Shown here: positions 16,371 through 24,849 of the stretch, one piece after another
How the letters are laid out: each line of letters opens with the position of its first letter
How positions within the stretch are numbered: the stretch's first letter is position 1
Origin: an uncultured Cytophagaceae bacterium
GTDB lineage: Bacteria; Bacteroidota; Bacteroidia; Cytophagales; Spirosomataceae
Assembly (NCBI GenBank): GCA_903898715.1
Contig: CAIUGL010000077.1
Span: 21,336-85,335 of the forward strand
DNA: 64,000 bases
Direction: 5' to 3'
The notes under the pieces: generated by a model
The model's database searches: none
What the model was told of the DNA's origin: nothing
Seen by the model: only the letters and a program-made list of their open reading frames with translations
Translations under genes and position numbers: made by a program

Positions 16371-19178
16371 ATGAAAAAATTGTTTTACACGGGTCTTGCG
16401 ATCCTCCTACTTCAAGGTGCTGCATTTGCGCAACAAAAAGCGAAATCGCTACCTATCCCTGAAAAAGTGACTTCTGCTGAAGGAATCACAGAATACAAAT
16501 TGGCCAATGGCCTCAAAGTTTTATTATTTCCAGACCCTTCCAAGCAAACCATTACGGTTAACATCACCTACTTAGTGGGTTCTCGCCACGAAGGATATGG
16601 TGAAACAGGAATGTCCCACTTATTGGAACACATGGTGTTCAAGGGCACAAAAGAAAAACACAAAGAAGTTGCCAAAGAAATCTCCGATCATGGAGCTCAA
16701 TTTAATGGCACAACCTGGTTAGATCGAACCAATTACTTCGAAACATTTGCATCCACAGACGAAAATCTAGATTGGGCATTGGATATGGAGGCTGATCGTA
16801 TGATCAATTCCCGTATTTCAAAAAGTGAATTAGAGACAGAAATGACTGTAGTTCGTAACGAATTTGAAAGTGGCGAAAATGATCCAGGAAGTGTCTTGAT
16901 GGAGCGTATTGTTTCAACAGCTTTCTTATGGCATAACTACGGTAACTCGACGATTGGAGCTCGCTCTGATATTGAAAAAGTGCCTATCGAGAATTTACAG
17001 GCATATTACCGCAAGTATTACCAACCAGACAATGCGGTATTATTAGTGGCTGGTAAATTTGACCCGGTAAAAACATTGAAATTAATCAATGAGAAATTTG
17101 GAGTAATTCCACGTCCAGAGCGTGTTTTAACGCCAACTTTCACAGCTGAACCTACACAAGACGGAGAGCGTGAAGTTACATTGCGTCGCGTGGGTGATGT
17201 CCAACAAGTAGGTATGGCATATCACATTCCATCTGGTTTACATCCTGACTTTATAGCTTGTGATGTGTTAGTTGACCTATTAACAGATGCTCCATCAGGA
17301 CGTTTGTACAAAGCTTTAATTGACACGAAGAAAGCATCAAGCCAATCTGGCTTTACTTTTCAGTTAAAAGAGCCTGGTTTGGTATATTTCGGTGCTGAGG
17401 TTTTAAAAAGCAAGTCGGTTGATTCAGTCAAAAATATCATGATTGAGACGATTGAGCAGTTCGCGAAAAAAGCACCAACTCAAGAAGAGGTTGATCGGAT
17501 CAAAACAAAAGGCATTAAGAACATTGAATTGTTGTTGAATAATGCACAACGTGTGGGTGTAGGTCTATCTGAGTATATTGCTCAGGGAGATTGGAGATTA
17601 TTATTCCATACACGTAATCAATTAGAAAAAGTTACTGCCGCTGATATCCAACGTGTTGCAGCGAAGTATTTCAAATCAGCGAATCGTACGTCGGGAATTT
17701 TCTATCCTACGGAGAAACCAGATCGCGCAGAAATTCCTGAAGCAAAAGATGTTGCAGAGGTCCTAAAGGACTTCAAAGGCAAAGCTGCAGTTGCGGAAGG
17801 AGAAGCATTTGATCCATCACCAAGCAACATTGATTCTCGTACAAAATCAGAGAAAATCGCAGGTATTTCATTGGCATTATTACCAAAGAAAACACGTGGA
17901 AACTCTGTATATGCACGTATGACCCTACGTTTTGGAGATGAAAAATCGTTATTGGGAACTTCAACTGCCGCTGATTTAGCATCGGACATGTTGACAAAAG
18001 GAACAGCGAAACACACACGTCAACAGTTCCAAGATGAATTGGATAAACTAAAGGCACGTGTTTCAATTTCAGGCTCACCTTTCCAAGCGAACGTTTCTAT
18101 CGAGACTACACGTGATAATTTGATTCCAGCCATGCAATTAGTAGCGGAGGCTTTAAAGCAACCTGTGTTCCCTGCTGATGAGTTTGAGAAGTTGAAGCAA
18201 GAAAATTTAACGCAAATCGAAGCTCAGAAAAGTGATCCTCAAGCAAAAGCATCCGAAGTGTTGGGACAATGGAGATCAGGACATTATGCGAAAAATGATG
18301 TGCGTTACCAGCCAACTATGGCAGAACAAACAGAGCGTTATTCAAACGCGAAGTTAGAAGAAGCTATTGCTTTCTACAAAGGATTCTATGGTGCTTCAAA
18401 CGCAACGTTCTCTGTTGTAGGCGATTTTGATGAAGCGGCTGTCAAGGCCTTAATTAAAACTGAATTTGCTGATTGGAAATCACCTAAGCCTTACAAACGC
18501 ATTGAAGATAAATTCAAAGATGGTATGGGTCAGGTAAAATCAATTGAAACACCAGATAAAGCAAATGCGTTTTTCTTAGCTTACCAACCGCTCAAGATGA
18601 ATGATTCTGATCCGAATTATGCTGCTATGGAATTAAGTAATTACATGTTAGGTGGTGGTAGTGGATTGAGTTCACGCTTAATGAATCGTATTCGTCAAAA
18701 AGATGGTTTATCCTATGGTGTAGGTTCGCAATTTGTTGCAAGTCCACTTGATCAATCAGGTGCGTTTATCGGTTATGCGATTTATGCTCCAGAAAATGTA
18801 GCGAAGTTAGAAGCTGCATTTAAAGAGGAAATCGAAAAAGCGCTAAAAGAAGGTTTTACTCAGAAGGAAATCGATGAAGCGAAGAAATCATGGTTGCAAT
18901 CAAAGCAAGTTACGCGCTCGCAAGACAATGCTTTAGTAGGAACTTTGAACTCGAATATTTACCTAAATAGAAACATGAAGTGGTCTGAAGACTTGGAAAA
19001 CAAAGTCAAGAACTTAACTTCAGAACAAATCACAGAGGCCATCCGTAAGACGATTGACTTGACAAAAATGTCATTCATCAAAGCCGGTGACTATGAAGGA
19101 GCTGCTAAGAAAATGGCAGAAAAAGCAAAGAACACACCTTCTGAATCAGGAGCTGTGGGTGGAGCACCAAAGCAATAA
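16371..19178 (+). CDS. M16-family zinc metalloprotease (pitrilysin-like), exported
   Basis: A 935-residue protein with a signal peptide (cleavage after AFA, about residue 20) and two M16 halves. The N-terminal half has the inverted zinc motif HLLEH at 83-87 and the distal glutamate in VVRNEFES. The C-terminal half (from about 500) keeps the R/Y region GLSSRLMNRIRQKDGLSYGV but lacks HxxEH, as usual for the non-catalytic lobe. It probably degrades peptides in the periplasm. It is a single-gene unit closed by two terminators. Confidence 0.92.
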   Translation: MKKLFYTGLAILLLQGAAFAQQKAKSLPIPEKVTSAEGITEYKLANGLKVLLFPDPSKQTITVNITYLVGSRHEGYGETGMSHLLEHMVFKGTKEKHKEVAKEISDHGAQFNGTTWLDRTNYFETFASTDENLDWALDMEADRMINSRISKSELETEMTVVRNEFESGENDPGSVLMERIVSTAFLWHNYGNSTIGARSDIEKVPIENLQAYYRKYYQPDNAVLLVAGKFDPVKTLKLINEKFGVIPRPERVLTPTFTAEPTQDGEREVTLRRVGDVQQVGMAYHIPSGLHPDFIACDVLVDLLTDAPSGRLYKALIDTKKASSQSGFTFQLKEPGLVYFGAEVLKSKSVDSVKNIMIETIEQFAKKAPTQEEVDRIKTKGIKNIELLLNNAQRVGVGLSEYIAQGDWRLLFHTRNQLEKVTAADIQRVAAKYFKSANRTSGIFYPTEKPDRAEIPEAKDVAEVLKDFKGKAAVAEGEAFDPSPSNIDSRTKSEKIAGISLALLPKKTRGNSVYARMTLRFGDEKSLLGTSTAADLASDMLTKGTAKHTRQQFQDELDKLKARVSISGSPFQANVSIETTRDNLIPAMQLVAEALKQPVFPADEFEKLKQENLTQIEAQKSDPQAKASEVLGQWRSGHYAKNDVRYQPTMAEQTERYSNAKLEEAIAFYKGFYGASNATFSVVGDFDEAAVKALIKTEFADWKSPKPYKRIEDKFKDGMGQVKSIETPDKANAFFLAYQPLKMNDSDPNYAAMELSNYMLGGGSGLSSRLMNRIRQKDGLSYGVGSQFVASPLDQSGAFIGYAIYAPENVAKLEAAFKEEIEKALKEGFTQKEIDEAKKSWLQSKQVTRSQDNALVGTLNSNIYLNRNMKWSEDLENKVKNLTSEQITEAIRKTIDLTKMSFIKAGDYEGAAKKMAEKAKNTPSESGAVGGAPKQ

Positions 19179-19184
19179 AACAAG

Positions 19185-19210
19185 AAGAGCCGTTCAATGA
19201 ACGGCTCTTT
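19185..19210 (+). terminator. Intrinsic terminator after the M16 protease gene
   Basis: A 10-bp stem (19185-19194 with 19200-19209) closes a CAATG loop. Only a short T run follows. Confidence 0.75.
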
Positions 19211-19216
19211 ACAAAC

Positions 19217-19247
19217 AAAAAAGGAGCCCTAAAGCTCCTTTTTTTTA
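19217..19247. terminator. Bidirectional terminator between M16 protease and SUF operon
   Basis: An 11-bp stem (19217-19227 with 19234-19244) with A and T runs on each side. It lies just beyond the stop of the bacilliredoxin gene and can end the SUF transcript too. Confidence 0.88.
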
Positions 19248-19661
19248 TTAACAATACTCTTCAAAAACGCCCTCTAAATGTTGCGCGATTAAAGCAGCCG
19301 AACGACCTTCAATGTGATGACGCTCAACAAAGTGAACTAACTCACCATCCTTGAATAAGGCAATTGATGGAGATGATGGAGGATATGGCAAAGTATACTC
19401 ACGTGCTTTTTGAGTGGATTCTTGATCTACACCCGCAAAAACAGTTGCTAGATTCGTTGGCTTTTTTGCCGAAGCTGAAACCGCCGCTTTAACTCCTGGA
19501 CGAGCAGTAGAAGCTGAACAACCACAAACTGAATTGATAAATAATAACGTTGTACCTGGCTTAGCCATCGTATCAACAACGTCAGATGCTGATTTCAACT
19601 CTTGAAATCCACCTTCAACGATATCCATCCGCATAGGATGTACTAAATGTTCTGGATACAT
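19248..19661 (-). CDS. BrxA/BrxB-family bacilliredoxin
   Basis: A 137-residue thioredoxin-fold protein of the YphP/YqiW family with the characteristic CGC active site at residues 46-48 (SVCGCSAS) and the N-terminal MYPEHLVHPMR pattern. In Bacillus these proteins remove bacillithiol from mixed disulfides. In Bacteroidota the gene commonly lies at the end of the SUF cluster, as here, suggesting a thiol-redox role in iron-sulfur assembly or repair. It is last in the operon, 31 bases after sufT. Confidence 0.9.
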   Translation of the reverse strand: MYPEHLVHPMRMDIVEGGFQELKSASDVVDTMAKPGTTLLFINSVCGCSASTARPGVKAAVSASAKKPTNLATVFAGVDQESTQKAREYTLPYPPSSPSIALFKDGELVHFVERHHIEGRSAALIAQHLEGVFEEYC

Positions 19662-19692
19662 ATATTTCTAATTTTTAGTTTTTAAAACACAC

Positions 19693-20010
19693 TTACATAA
19701 ATCCAAGTTCCAACTTGGCAACTTCTGACATCATATCTTGGGAATATGGCGGATCGAATGTTAGTTCCACAGAAACCTCTGCAATACCTTCCACTTCGCG
19801 AACCGCTTTCTCGATATCCACCGGAATACTCTCCGCTGATGGACAAGATGGTGATGTTAAGGTCATCAGGATATAGACATTATTCACAGGAAAAATCTTG
19901 ATTTCATAGATTAATCCGAGTTCATATACATCAACTGGTATTTCGGGGTCATAGACGGTTTTGATCGCCTTGACAACTTCCTCTTTTAATTCTGCTTCCG
20001 TCATACTCAT
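19693..20010 (-). CDS. sufT: SufT-like iron-sulfur maturation protein (MIP18/DUF59)
   Basis: A 105-residue DUF59/MIP18-family protein: VYDPEIPVDVYELGLIYEI, then the conserved cysteine in TLTSPSCPSAESIP, then VELTFDPPYSQDMMSE. Relatives (SufT, PaaD, CIA2) help deliver clusters to target proteins. It lies six bases after sufE and inside the SUF operon, which supports the assignment. It is a complete, single-domain form. Confidence 0.9.
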   Translation of the reverse strand: MSMTEAELKEEVVKAIKTVYDPEIPVDVYELGLIYEIKIFPVNNVYILMTLTSPSCPSAESIPVDIEKAVREVEGIAEVSVELTFDPPYSQDMMSEVAKLELGFM

Positions 20011-20016
20011 ATCTGC

Positions 20017-20439
20017 TTATGCAATCGCACTAAATGCTACTGCGTAATTCTTCATTTGTTTAACCATCGCCACCAATCCATTTGATCTGGTTTGTGCCAA
20101 ATGCTGACTCATACCAATCTGATCAATGAAATATAAATCAGCTTTAATAATTTCTTCTGGCGTATGATTCGATAAAACACGTATCAACATGCTAATCATT
20201 CCTTTCACGATAATCGCCTCAGAATCTGCCTGAAAAACAACGAGATCGCCTTGCTTCTCCGCATGTAACCAAACCTTGCTTTGGCATCCTTTAATGACAT
20301 TATCTTCTGTCTTAAATGATTCCGACATAGGTAAAAGCTTTTTACCTAAATCAATCAAATACTCGTATTTATCAGCCCAGTCATCAAAAAGACCAAACTC
20401 TTCAATTAATTCATCTTGGGTTTGATTGATCATGCTCAT
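20017..20439 (-). CDS. sufE: SufE sulfur-acceptor protein
   Basis: A 140-residue SufE that takes persulfide sulfur from SufS. The acceptor Cys52 sits in the loop VIKGCQSKVWL, and the C-terminal QTRSNGLVAMVKQMK helix is typical. It starts one base after the sufS stop, as expected for coupled partners. Confidence 0.93.
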   Translation of the reverse strand: MSMINQTQDELIEEFGLFDDWADKYEYLIDLGKKLLPMSESFKTEDNVIKGCQSKVWLHAEKQGDLVVFQADSEAIIVKGMISMLIRVLSNHTPEEIIKADLYFIDQIGMSQHLAQTRSNGLVAMVKQMKNYAVAFSAIA

Positions 20440-20440
20440 A

Positions 20441-21667
20441 TTACGATAACATCATTAAACAGCGCTTCAGCGCCTTCACAAATAGATCAATTTCTTCTTT
20501 GGTATTGTAAAACGCAAAAGAAGCACGGCAAGTTCCTACTAAATCATAACGCGCCATTAATGGCTGTGCACAATGATGTCCAGTTCGAATAGCCACACCA
20601 AATTTATCTAACAAAACACCGATATCCTGTGGATGCACACCATCAATCACAAAACTTACGACTGCGATTTTCTCCGGTGCTTGACCAACGATACGTAAAC
20701 CGTCAATTTGACTTAATTGTTCAGTGGCATAGTCCAACAATGCTTTTTCTTGCTCCCAGACCGCATTTTTAGGCAAGGATGCTAGGTAATCTAAAGCAAA
20801 TCCGAAGGCATAAACATCTGCAATATTTGGCGTTCCAGCCTCAAACTTGTACGGTAATTCATTATAGGTCGTTCCTGAAAAGCTCACCTCTTTGATCATT
20901 TCTCCTCCTCCTTGGTACGGTGGCATGGTTTCCAAAAGCTCACGCTTACCAAATAAAACTCCAACGCCCGTTGGCCCAAAAAGTTTATGTGCCGAAAACA
21001 CAAAGAAATCTAAATCCAATGCCTGTACATCAATATCAAAATGCGCAACAGATTGCGCGCCATCAATCAAAACCTTCGCTCCTACTCGGTGTGCCCAATC
21101 GATCATTTGCTTGATCGGATTGATTGTCCCGATGGCATTGGATACGTGATTTACAGCAACCAACTTCACACGATCAGTTAAAAGAGATTGATAGGCCACC
21201 ATATCGAGTACGCCTAATTCATCTACTGGAATCACTTGAACCTCCGCTCCCGTTTCTTGCGCAATCATTTGCCAAGGAACGATATTGGAATGATGTTCTA
21301 AATTTGAAACTAAGATGACATCTCCGGCGGTAAAATTAGCACGGCCATACGTCTGAGCGACTAAATTAATTCCGGCAGTGGTACCTGAAGTAAATATGAT
21401 TTGATCTGTAGATGGCGCATGTAAAAAGTCTTTCAACTTCGTACGCGTTAATTCATAGCCCGTCGTAGCCCGTTCAGCTAACGTATGTAATCCTCGGTGA
21501 ATATTGGCATTATCCTGGGTGTAATAACGATTTAACGCATCTATCACTACTTGTGGCTTTTGCGTCGTAGCTGCATTGTCAAAATAGACCAAAGGAGATC
21601 CATTGACCTGTTGGTCTAAAATGGGGAAATCCTTCCGAATAAGATTAAGATCTAGTTTTTCTGCCAT
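20441..21667 (-). CDS. sufS: SufS cysteine desulfurase
   Basis: A 408-residue group II (SufS/CsdA) cysteine desulfurase. PLP is held by the lysine in FSAHKLFGPTG. YFDNAATTQKP, SNLEHHSNIVPW and the catalytic cysteine in RTGHHCAQPLM are all present. It releases sulfur from cysteine to alanine and passes it to SufE. It begins two bases after the sufD stop. Confidence 0.95.
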   Translation of the reverse strand: MAEKLDLNLIRKDFPILDQQVNGSPLVYFDNAATTQKPQVVIDALNRYYTQDNANIHRGLHTLAERATTGYELTRTKLKDFLHAPSTDQIIFTSGTTAGINLVAQTYGRANFTAGDVILVSNLEHHSNIVPWQMIAQETGAEVQVIPVDELGVLDMVAYQSLLTDRVKLVAVNHVSNAIGTINPIKQMIDWAHRVGAKVLIDGAQSVAHFDIDVQALDLDFFVFSAHKLFGPTGVGVLFGKRELLETMPPYQGGGEMIKEVSFSGTTYNELPYKFEAGTPNIADVYAFGFALDYLASLPKNAVWEQEKALLDYATEQLSQIDGLRIVGQAPEKIAVVSFVIDGVHPQDIGVLLDKFGVAIRTGHHCAQPLMARYDLVGTCRASFAFYNTKEEIDLFVKALKRCLMMLS

Positions 21668-21669
21668 GA

Positions 21670-22914
21670 TTACACGCCTAAGGCTTGTTGTATTTTAGCG
21701 ACTACGCGATTAGAAATTGATTCTTTTAATGCAGGAATCTCAACCTTATCTATGACTTGCTGAACAAAAGCCAGCATTAACAATGTCTTGGCTGCATCTT
21801 GTGAAATACCACGTGATTGCATGTAAAATAATGCCTCATCACTCAGTTGGCCAGTTGTCGTTCCATGGGAACATTTAACATCGTCTGCCCAAATTTCTAA
21901 TTGAGGTTTGGTGTTCATGGTTGCCTTATCGGAAGCCAACACGTTCTTACACGATTGGAATGCATTAGTTTTTTGTGCGTCAGGACGAACAAATATTTTT
22001 CCATTAAACACACCCGTTGAATTTCCGAGTAAAACACCTTTGTACAATTCATTCGATTCGGAATTCGGCATGCGGTGATCTACAACCGTGTGAGAATCCA
22101 CCAGTTGATTATTGCCAGGCACATATAAACCATTCAAGTTCGAAACGACCTGTTCTCCATCTACATAGAAATGTAAATTATTACGAATCAAACCTCCATT
22201 CAGTGAAAAGGTAAACATGTCCACTAAACTTTGGTCCTCTTGATTGATAAACGTATGATCCACATGCGTAGTGGATAGACCGAAATCCTGTGTTTTAACA
22301 AAAGTCAAATGTGCATTTTGGGATACCCAAATTTCCTGCACATAGTTAGATAAAATTGATTTTGAATCTTCCGATGAAGCTAAATCATCTACCCAAGTTA
22401 AGGATGCACCTTCTTCCAAGTAAATCAATAATTTGATTTGAATCGCAGAGGCGATACTAACGGAGGCGAAATACGTATGTAAGATTGGTTTATCGAGCTT
22501 CACACCTTTTTTAACCCAAATGACTTGATGAGAACTTGCTAATGCATCATTCAAATCATACAATGAATTTTGATCCAAAATAGGATTGCGTTCATTGAAC
22601 GTCCGTATAAATTCAGGATTCTGCGCAGCAAAACTAGCAAAATCAAGATATTCAACTCCAGTAGGCAATGAACCTAGTAGCGTCATTTTTCCGTTTTGGG
22701 TTTGAATCTCAACGGTATTTTCTAGTGCTAATGCGGCTGAATTAACTGACTGCTCTGAAGTATTCCAGTTCCACTCAATATCATTCAGCGATTTCAATGA
22801 GGTATATTTCCATTCTTCCCATTTATTGGTTGGAAAACCTTTAGCTAAAAAACGATCCAATGAAGATTGTTTTTCTTTCGGAAGTGAAATAGTTACTAAT
22901 GTATCTGTGGCCAT
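21670..22914 (-). CDS. sufD: SufD, Fe-S cluster scaffold subunit
   Basis: A 414-residue SufD: an N-terminal helical domain (WEEWKYTSLKSL), a central beta-helix, and the C-terminal signature QSCKNVLASDKATMNTKP followed by DDVKCSHGTTTGQL. The family forms SufB-SufC2-SufD with the ATPase. It is distinguished from SufB by the N-terminal domain and shorter length. No sufB lies in the operon or elsewhere in this window. Confidence 0.93.
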   Translation of the reverse strand: MATDTLVTISLPKEKQSSLDRFLAKGFPTNKWEEWKYTSLKSLNDIEWNWNTSEQSVNSAALALENTVEIQTQNGKMTLLGSLPTGVEYLDFASFAAQNPEFIRTFNERNPILDQNSLYDLNDALASSHQVIWVKKGVKLDKPILHTYFASVSIASAIQIKLLIYLEEGASLTWVDDLASSEDSKSILSNYVQEIWVSQNAHLTFVKTQDFGLSTTHVDHTFINQEDQSLVDMFTFSLNGGLIRNNLHFYVDGEQVVSNLNGLYVPGNNQLVDSHTVVDHRMPNSESNELYKGVLLGNSTGVFNGKIFVRPDAQKTNAFQSCKNVLASDKATMNTKPQLEIWADDVKCSHGTTTGQLSDEALFYMQSRGISQDAAKTLLMLAFVQQVIDKVEIPALKESISNRVVAKIQQALGV

Positions 22915-22917
22915 AAC

Positions 22918-23670
22918 CTAGTCTACTAATGCTGAAATAATCCAATCGTAACCTTTTTCCTCTAGTTCAAGTGCCAATTCTTTGGTACCTGATTTCACAA
23001 TACGCCCTTTGTATAACACGTGCACGTAATCAGGAACGATGTAATCTAATAAACGCTGGTAGTGTGTCACGACAATCGTGGCATTATCTGGACTTTTCAA
23101 TTTATTCACTCCTTCGGCAACAATACGCAAGGCATCGATGTCCAAACCAGAGTCAGTTTCATCCAAAATTGCCAATTTAGGTGCTAAAACGGCCATTTGG
23201 AAAATCTCATTACGCTTCTTCTCCCCTCCTGAAAAACCTTCATTCAACGAACGAGACAATAATGACTGGTCAATATTGACATAAGCCATTTTCTCTTTAA
23301 ACATTTTCAAAAACTGAACGGCATCCAAAGGTTCTTCACCGCGATATTTACGGATTTCATTGACTGCCGACTTCATAAAGTTGGTCGTAGAAACACCTGG
23401 AATTTCAACAGGATATTGAAAAGCTAAGAATACGCCTTCTGCAGCACGTTCTTCTGGAGCTAAATCGAGTAAATCTTTCCCAAAAAATGAGACAGAACCC
23501 GAAGTAACTTCATAATCTTCCCGACCTGCTAGTACGGAAGCTAATGTCGACTTTCCAGATCCATTTGGACCCATGATCGCATGAACCTCTCCTGCTTTAA
23601 CTTCTAAATTAATTCCTCGTAGAATTTCTTTCTCGCCGATTTGCGCATGTAAATTCGTAATTGACAGCAT
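22918..23670 (-). CDS. sufC: SufC, Fe-S assembly ATPase
   Basis: A 250-residue ABC-type ATPase of the SUF scaffold. Walker A is GPNGSGKST, the signature is GFSGGEKKRNEI and Walker B is LAILDETDSGLD, all characteristic of SufC. I place the start at the ATG at 23670 (MLSITNLHAQIGEKEIL). An upstream in-frame start would run through the promoter and operator region and add 31 unrelated residues. It is the first gene of the operon, with a -7 element at 23700-23707. Confidence 0.95.
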   Translation of the reverse strand: MLSITNLHAQIGEKEILRGINLEVKAGEVHAIMGPNGSGKSTLASVLAGREDYEVTSGSVSFFGKDLLDLAPEERAAEGVFLAFQYPVEIPGVSTTNFMKSAVNEIRKYRGEEPLDAVQFLKMFKEKMAYVNIDQSLLSRSLNEGFSGGEKKRNEIFQMAVLAPKLAILDETDSGLDIDALRIVAEGVNKLKSPDNATIVVTHYQRLLDYIVPDYVHVLYKGRIVKSGTKELALELEEKGYDWIISALVD

Positions 23671-23699
23671 ACGTTTGTTTTTGAAATGGTAGTTGACTG

Positions 23700-23707
23700 C
23701 AAAATTA
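23700..23707 (-). promoter_or_regulatory. -7 promoter element for the SUF operon
   Basis: Reads TAATTTTG on the minus strand, a full match to TAnnTTTG, 29 bases before the sufC ATG. Confidence 0.55.
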
Positions 23708-23732
23708 AAACCATAAATTTTACGAAACCATA

Positions 23733-23759
23733 CTTTATTTAGATTCACTCTAAATAAAG
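23733..23759. promoter_or_regulatory. Perfect inverted repeat in the sufC/sufA divergent promoter
   Basis: Two 11-base arms (23733-23743 and 23749-23759) around five bases form a TTTAGA-N5-TCTAAA-type dyad. It lies between the two -7 elements, 26 bases upstream of the sufC one and 24 bases upstream of the sufA one. This is a natural position for one operator controlling both units, and Fur-family or Rrf2/IscR-type regulators are candidates. Confidence 0.6.
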
Positions 23760-23782
23760 GCAAAATAATTCCAAATTTTATC

Positions 23783-23790
23783 TATATTTG
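23783..23790 (+). promoter_or_regulatory. -7 promoter element for the sufA-like gene
   Basis: TATATTTG, a full match to TAnnTTTG, 24 bases before the ATG at 23815. It also shows that the in-frame TTG at 23788 is part of the promoter and not a start. Confidence 0.55.
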
Positions 23791-23814
23791 TGTCGAAATT
23801 TAAACGAGATACAC

Positions 23815-24141
23815 ATGATCACGATATCAGAATTGGCAGCGGACCGCATTAAGGAATTGCGTCAAAAAGAAGGATTAACAACTGATTTCAACATTCGCGT
23901 AGCAGTTGAGGGTGGTGGTTGTTCAGGATTAATGTACAATTTGGATTTCGCATCAGCGCCTCAGGACAATGATGCCATTTTTGAGGACAAGGGAGTTAAA
24001 ATCATGGTGGACAAAAAATCTATCTTGTATTTGGCAGGAACAGAACTTGATTTCTCGGATGGATTAAATGGAAAAGGTTTTCAATTTAAAAATCCAAATG
24101 CTTCGCGCACCTGCGGTTGTGGCGAAAGTTTCTCCATCTAA
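23815..24141 (+). CDS. SufA/IscA-type iron-sulfur carrier
   Basis: A complete 108-residue A-type carrier with all three ligand cysteines: Cys36 in VEGGGCSGLMY and Cys100/Cys102 in the C-terminal TCGCGESF. It holds or transfers Fe-S clusters to apoproteins. It is divergent from the SUF operon and shares its control region. The ATG at 23815 gives the usual family length. A second, degenerate member lies at 59518-59814. Confidence 0.93.
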   Translation: MITISELAADRIKELRQKEGLTTDFNIRVAVEGGGCSGLMYNLDFASAPQDNDAIFEDKGVKIMVDKKSILYLAGTELDFSDGLNGKGFQFKNPNASRTCGCGESFSI

Positions 24142-24749
24142 ATTCCTAGTGGCATTTGCTTTGACTCAAGAATAAAAGGCTTGAGTAATTGGTATACATG
24201 GTAAATAGGCAATCCCATGACGGTATAGAAGGAACCTTCTAATTTTTCAATGCCGGCCATGCCAATAAAATCTTGAACACCGTAGGCGCCTGCTTTATCT
24301 AGCGAAGCCCCTCCGCGCACATACCATTCCATCTCCCAATCGGCCAATTCCCGAAAACGTACCCAAGCAGAATCCGACGCGGTAACCAATCCATTAGGAC
24401 TCGCCAAAGCGATTCCAGTAACTACTTCATGTGTTTTTCCAGATAATTTTTGAAGCATCCGCAACGCATCTTGCTTGTCGGCAGGCTTATTCAAAATTTC
24501 ATTTTCCAATATCACCACCGTATCCGCAGCTAGCACTAATGAATTTCCACAGCTTTCGATGAGCGCTTGAGCTTTACGCTCGGCTAACATAACCGGAACT
24601 TGTTGTGGGGGAATATCAGCAGAAAATGACTCATCCACATCTGACGGCAAGACAGCGAATTGAAAACCGGCTTGGGTCAAAATCTCTTTTCTACGTGGGG
24701 AATTTGATGCGAGTATAAAAGGTAATTGAAGGCTAAATGAATCATGCAT
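24138..24749 (-). CDS. maf: Maf-family nucleoside triphosphate pyrophosphatase
   Basis: A 203-residue Maf protein with the N-terminal ILASNSPRRKEIL loop, the AADTVV catalytic motif and GKTHEVVTG. YhdE-type members hydrolyse dTTP/UTP and modified pyrimidine triphosphates and have been tied to septum formation. The ATG at 24749 is preferred over an upstream TTG, which is part of a -7 element (24753-24760). The stop overlaps the sufA stop by four bases. Confidence 0.9.
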   Translation of the reverse strand: MHDSFSLQLPFILASNSPRRKEILTQAGFQFAVLPSDVDESFSADIPPQQVPVMLAERKAQALIESCGNSLVLAADTVVILENEILNKPADKQDALRMLQKLSGKTHEVVTGIALASPNGLVTASDSAWVRFRELADWEMEWYVRGGASLDKAGAYGVQDFIGMAGIEKLEGSFYTVMGLPIYHVYQLLKPFILESKQMPLGI

Positions 24750-24752
24750 GTT

Positions 24753-24760
24753 CAAAAATA
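24753..24760 (-). promoter_or_regulatory. -7 element abutting the maf start codon
   Basis: Reads TATTTTTG on the minus strand and ends three bases before the ATG at 24749, implying a leaderless or nearly leaderless mRNA if used. Confidence 0.4.
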
Positions 24761-24800
24761 AGATTTAATCAGACGTTATTAAAAAGAAATTTTAAAAACA

Positions 24801-24831
24801 TTTGCATTTAATGTAATTACATTTAATTTTG
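24801..24831 (+). promoter_or_regulatory. marR promoter with nested palindromic operator
   Basis: TTTG at 24801-24804 and TAATTTTG at 24824-24831 are spaced by 19 bases. Exactly between them lies a perfect 14-bp palindrome, AATGTAATTACATT (24810-24823). A regulator bound there would block RNA polymerase, as expected for MarR autorepression. Confidence 0.7.
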
Positions 24832-24849
24832 CAACATCAAATTTCAAGA

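Noticed and set aside
23671..23763. N-terminal extension of SufC
   Set aside because: The added residues are encoded by the promoter and inverted-repeat region, and SufC proteins begin at the first beta strand.
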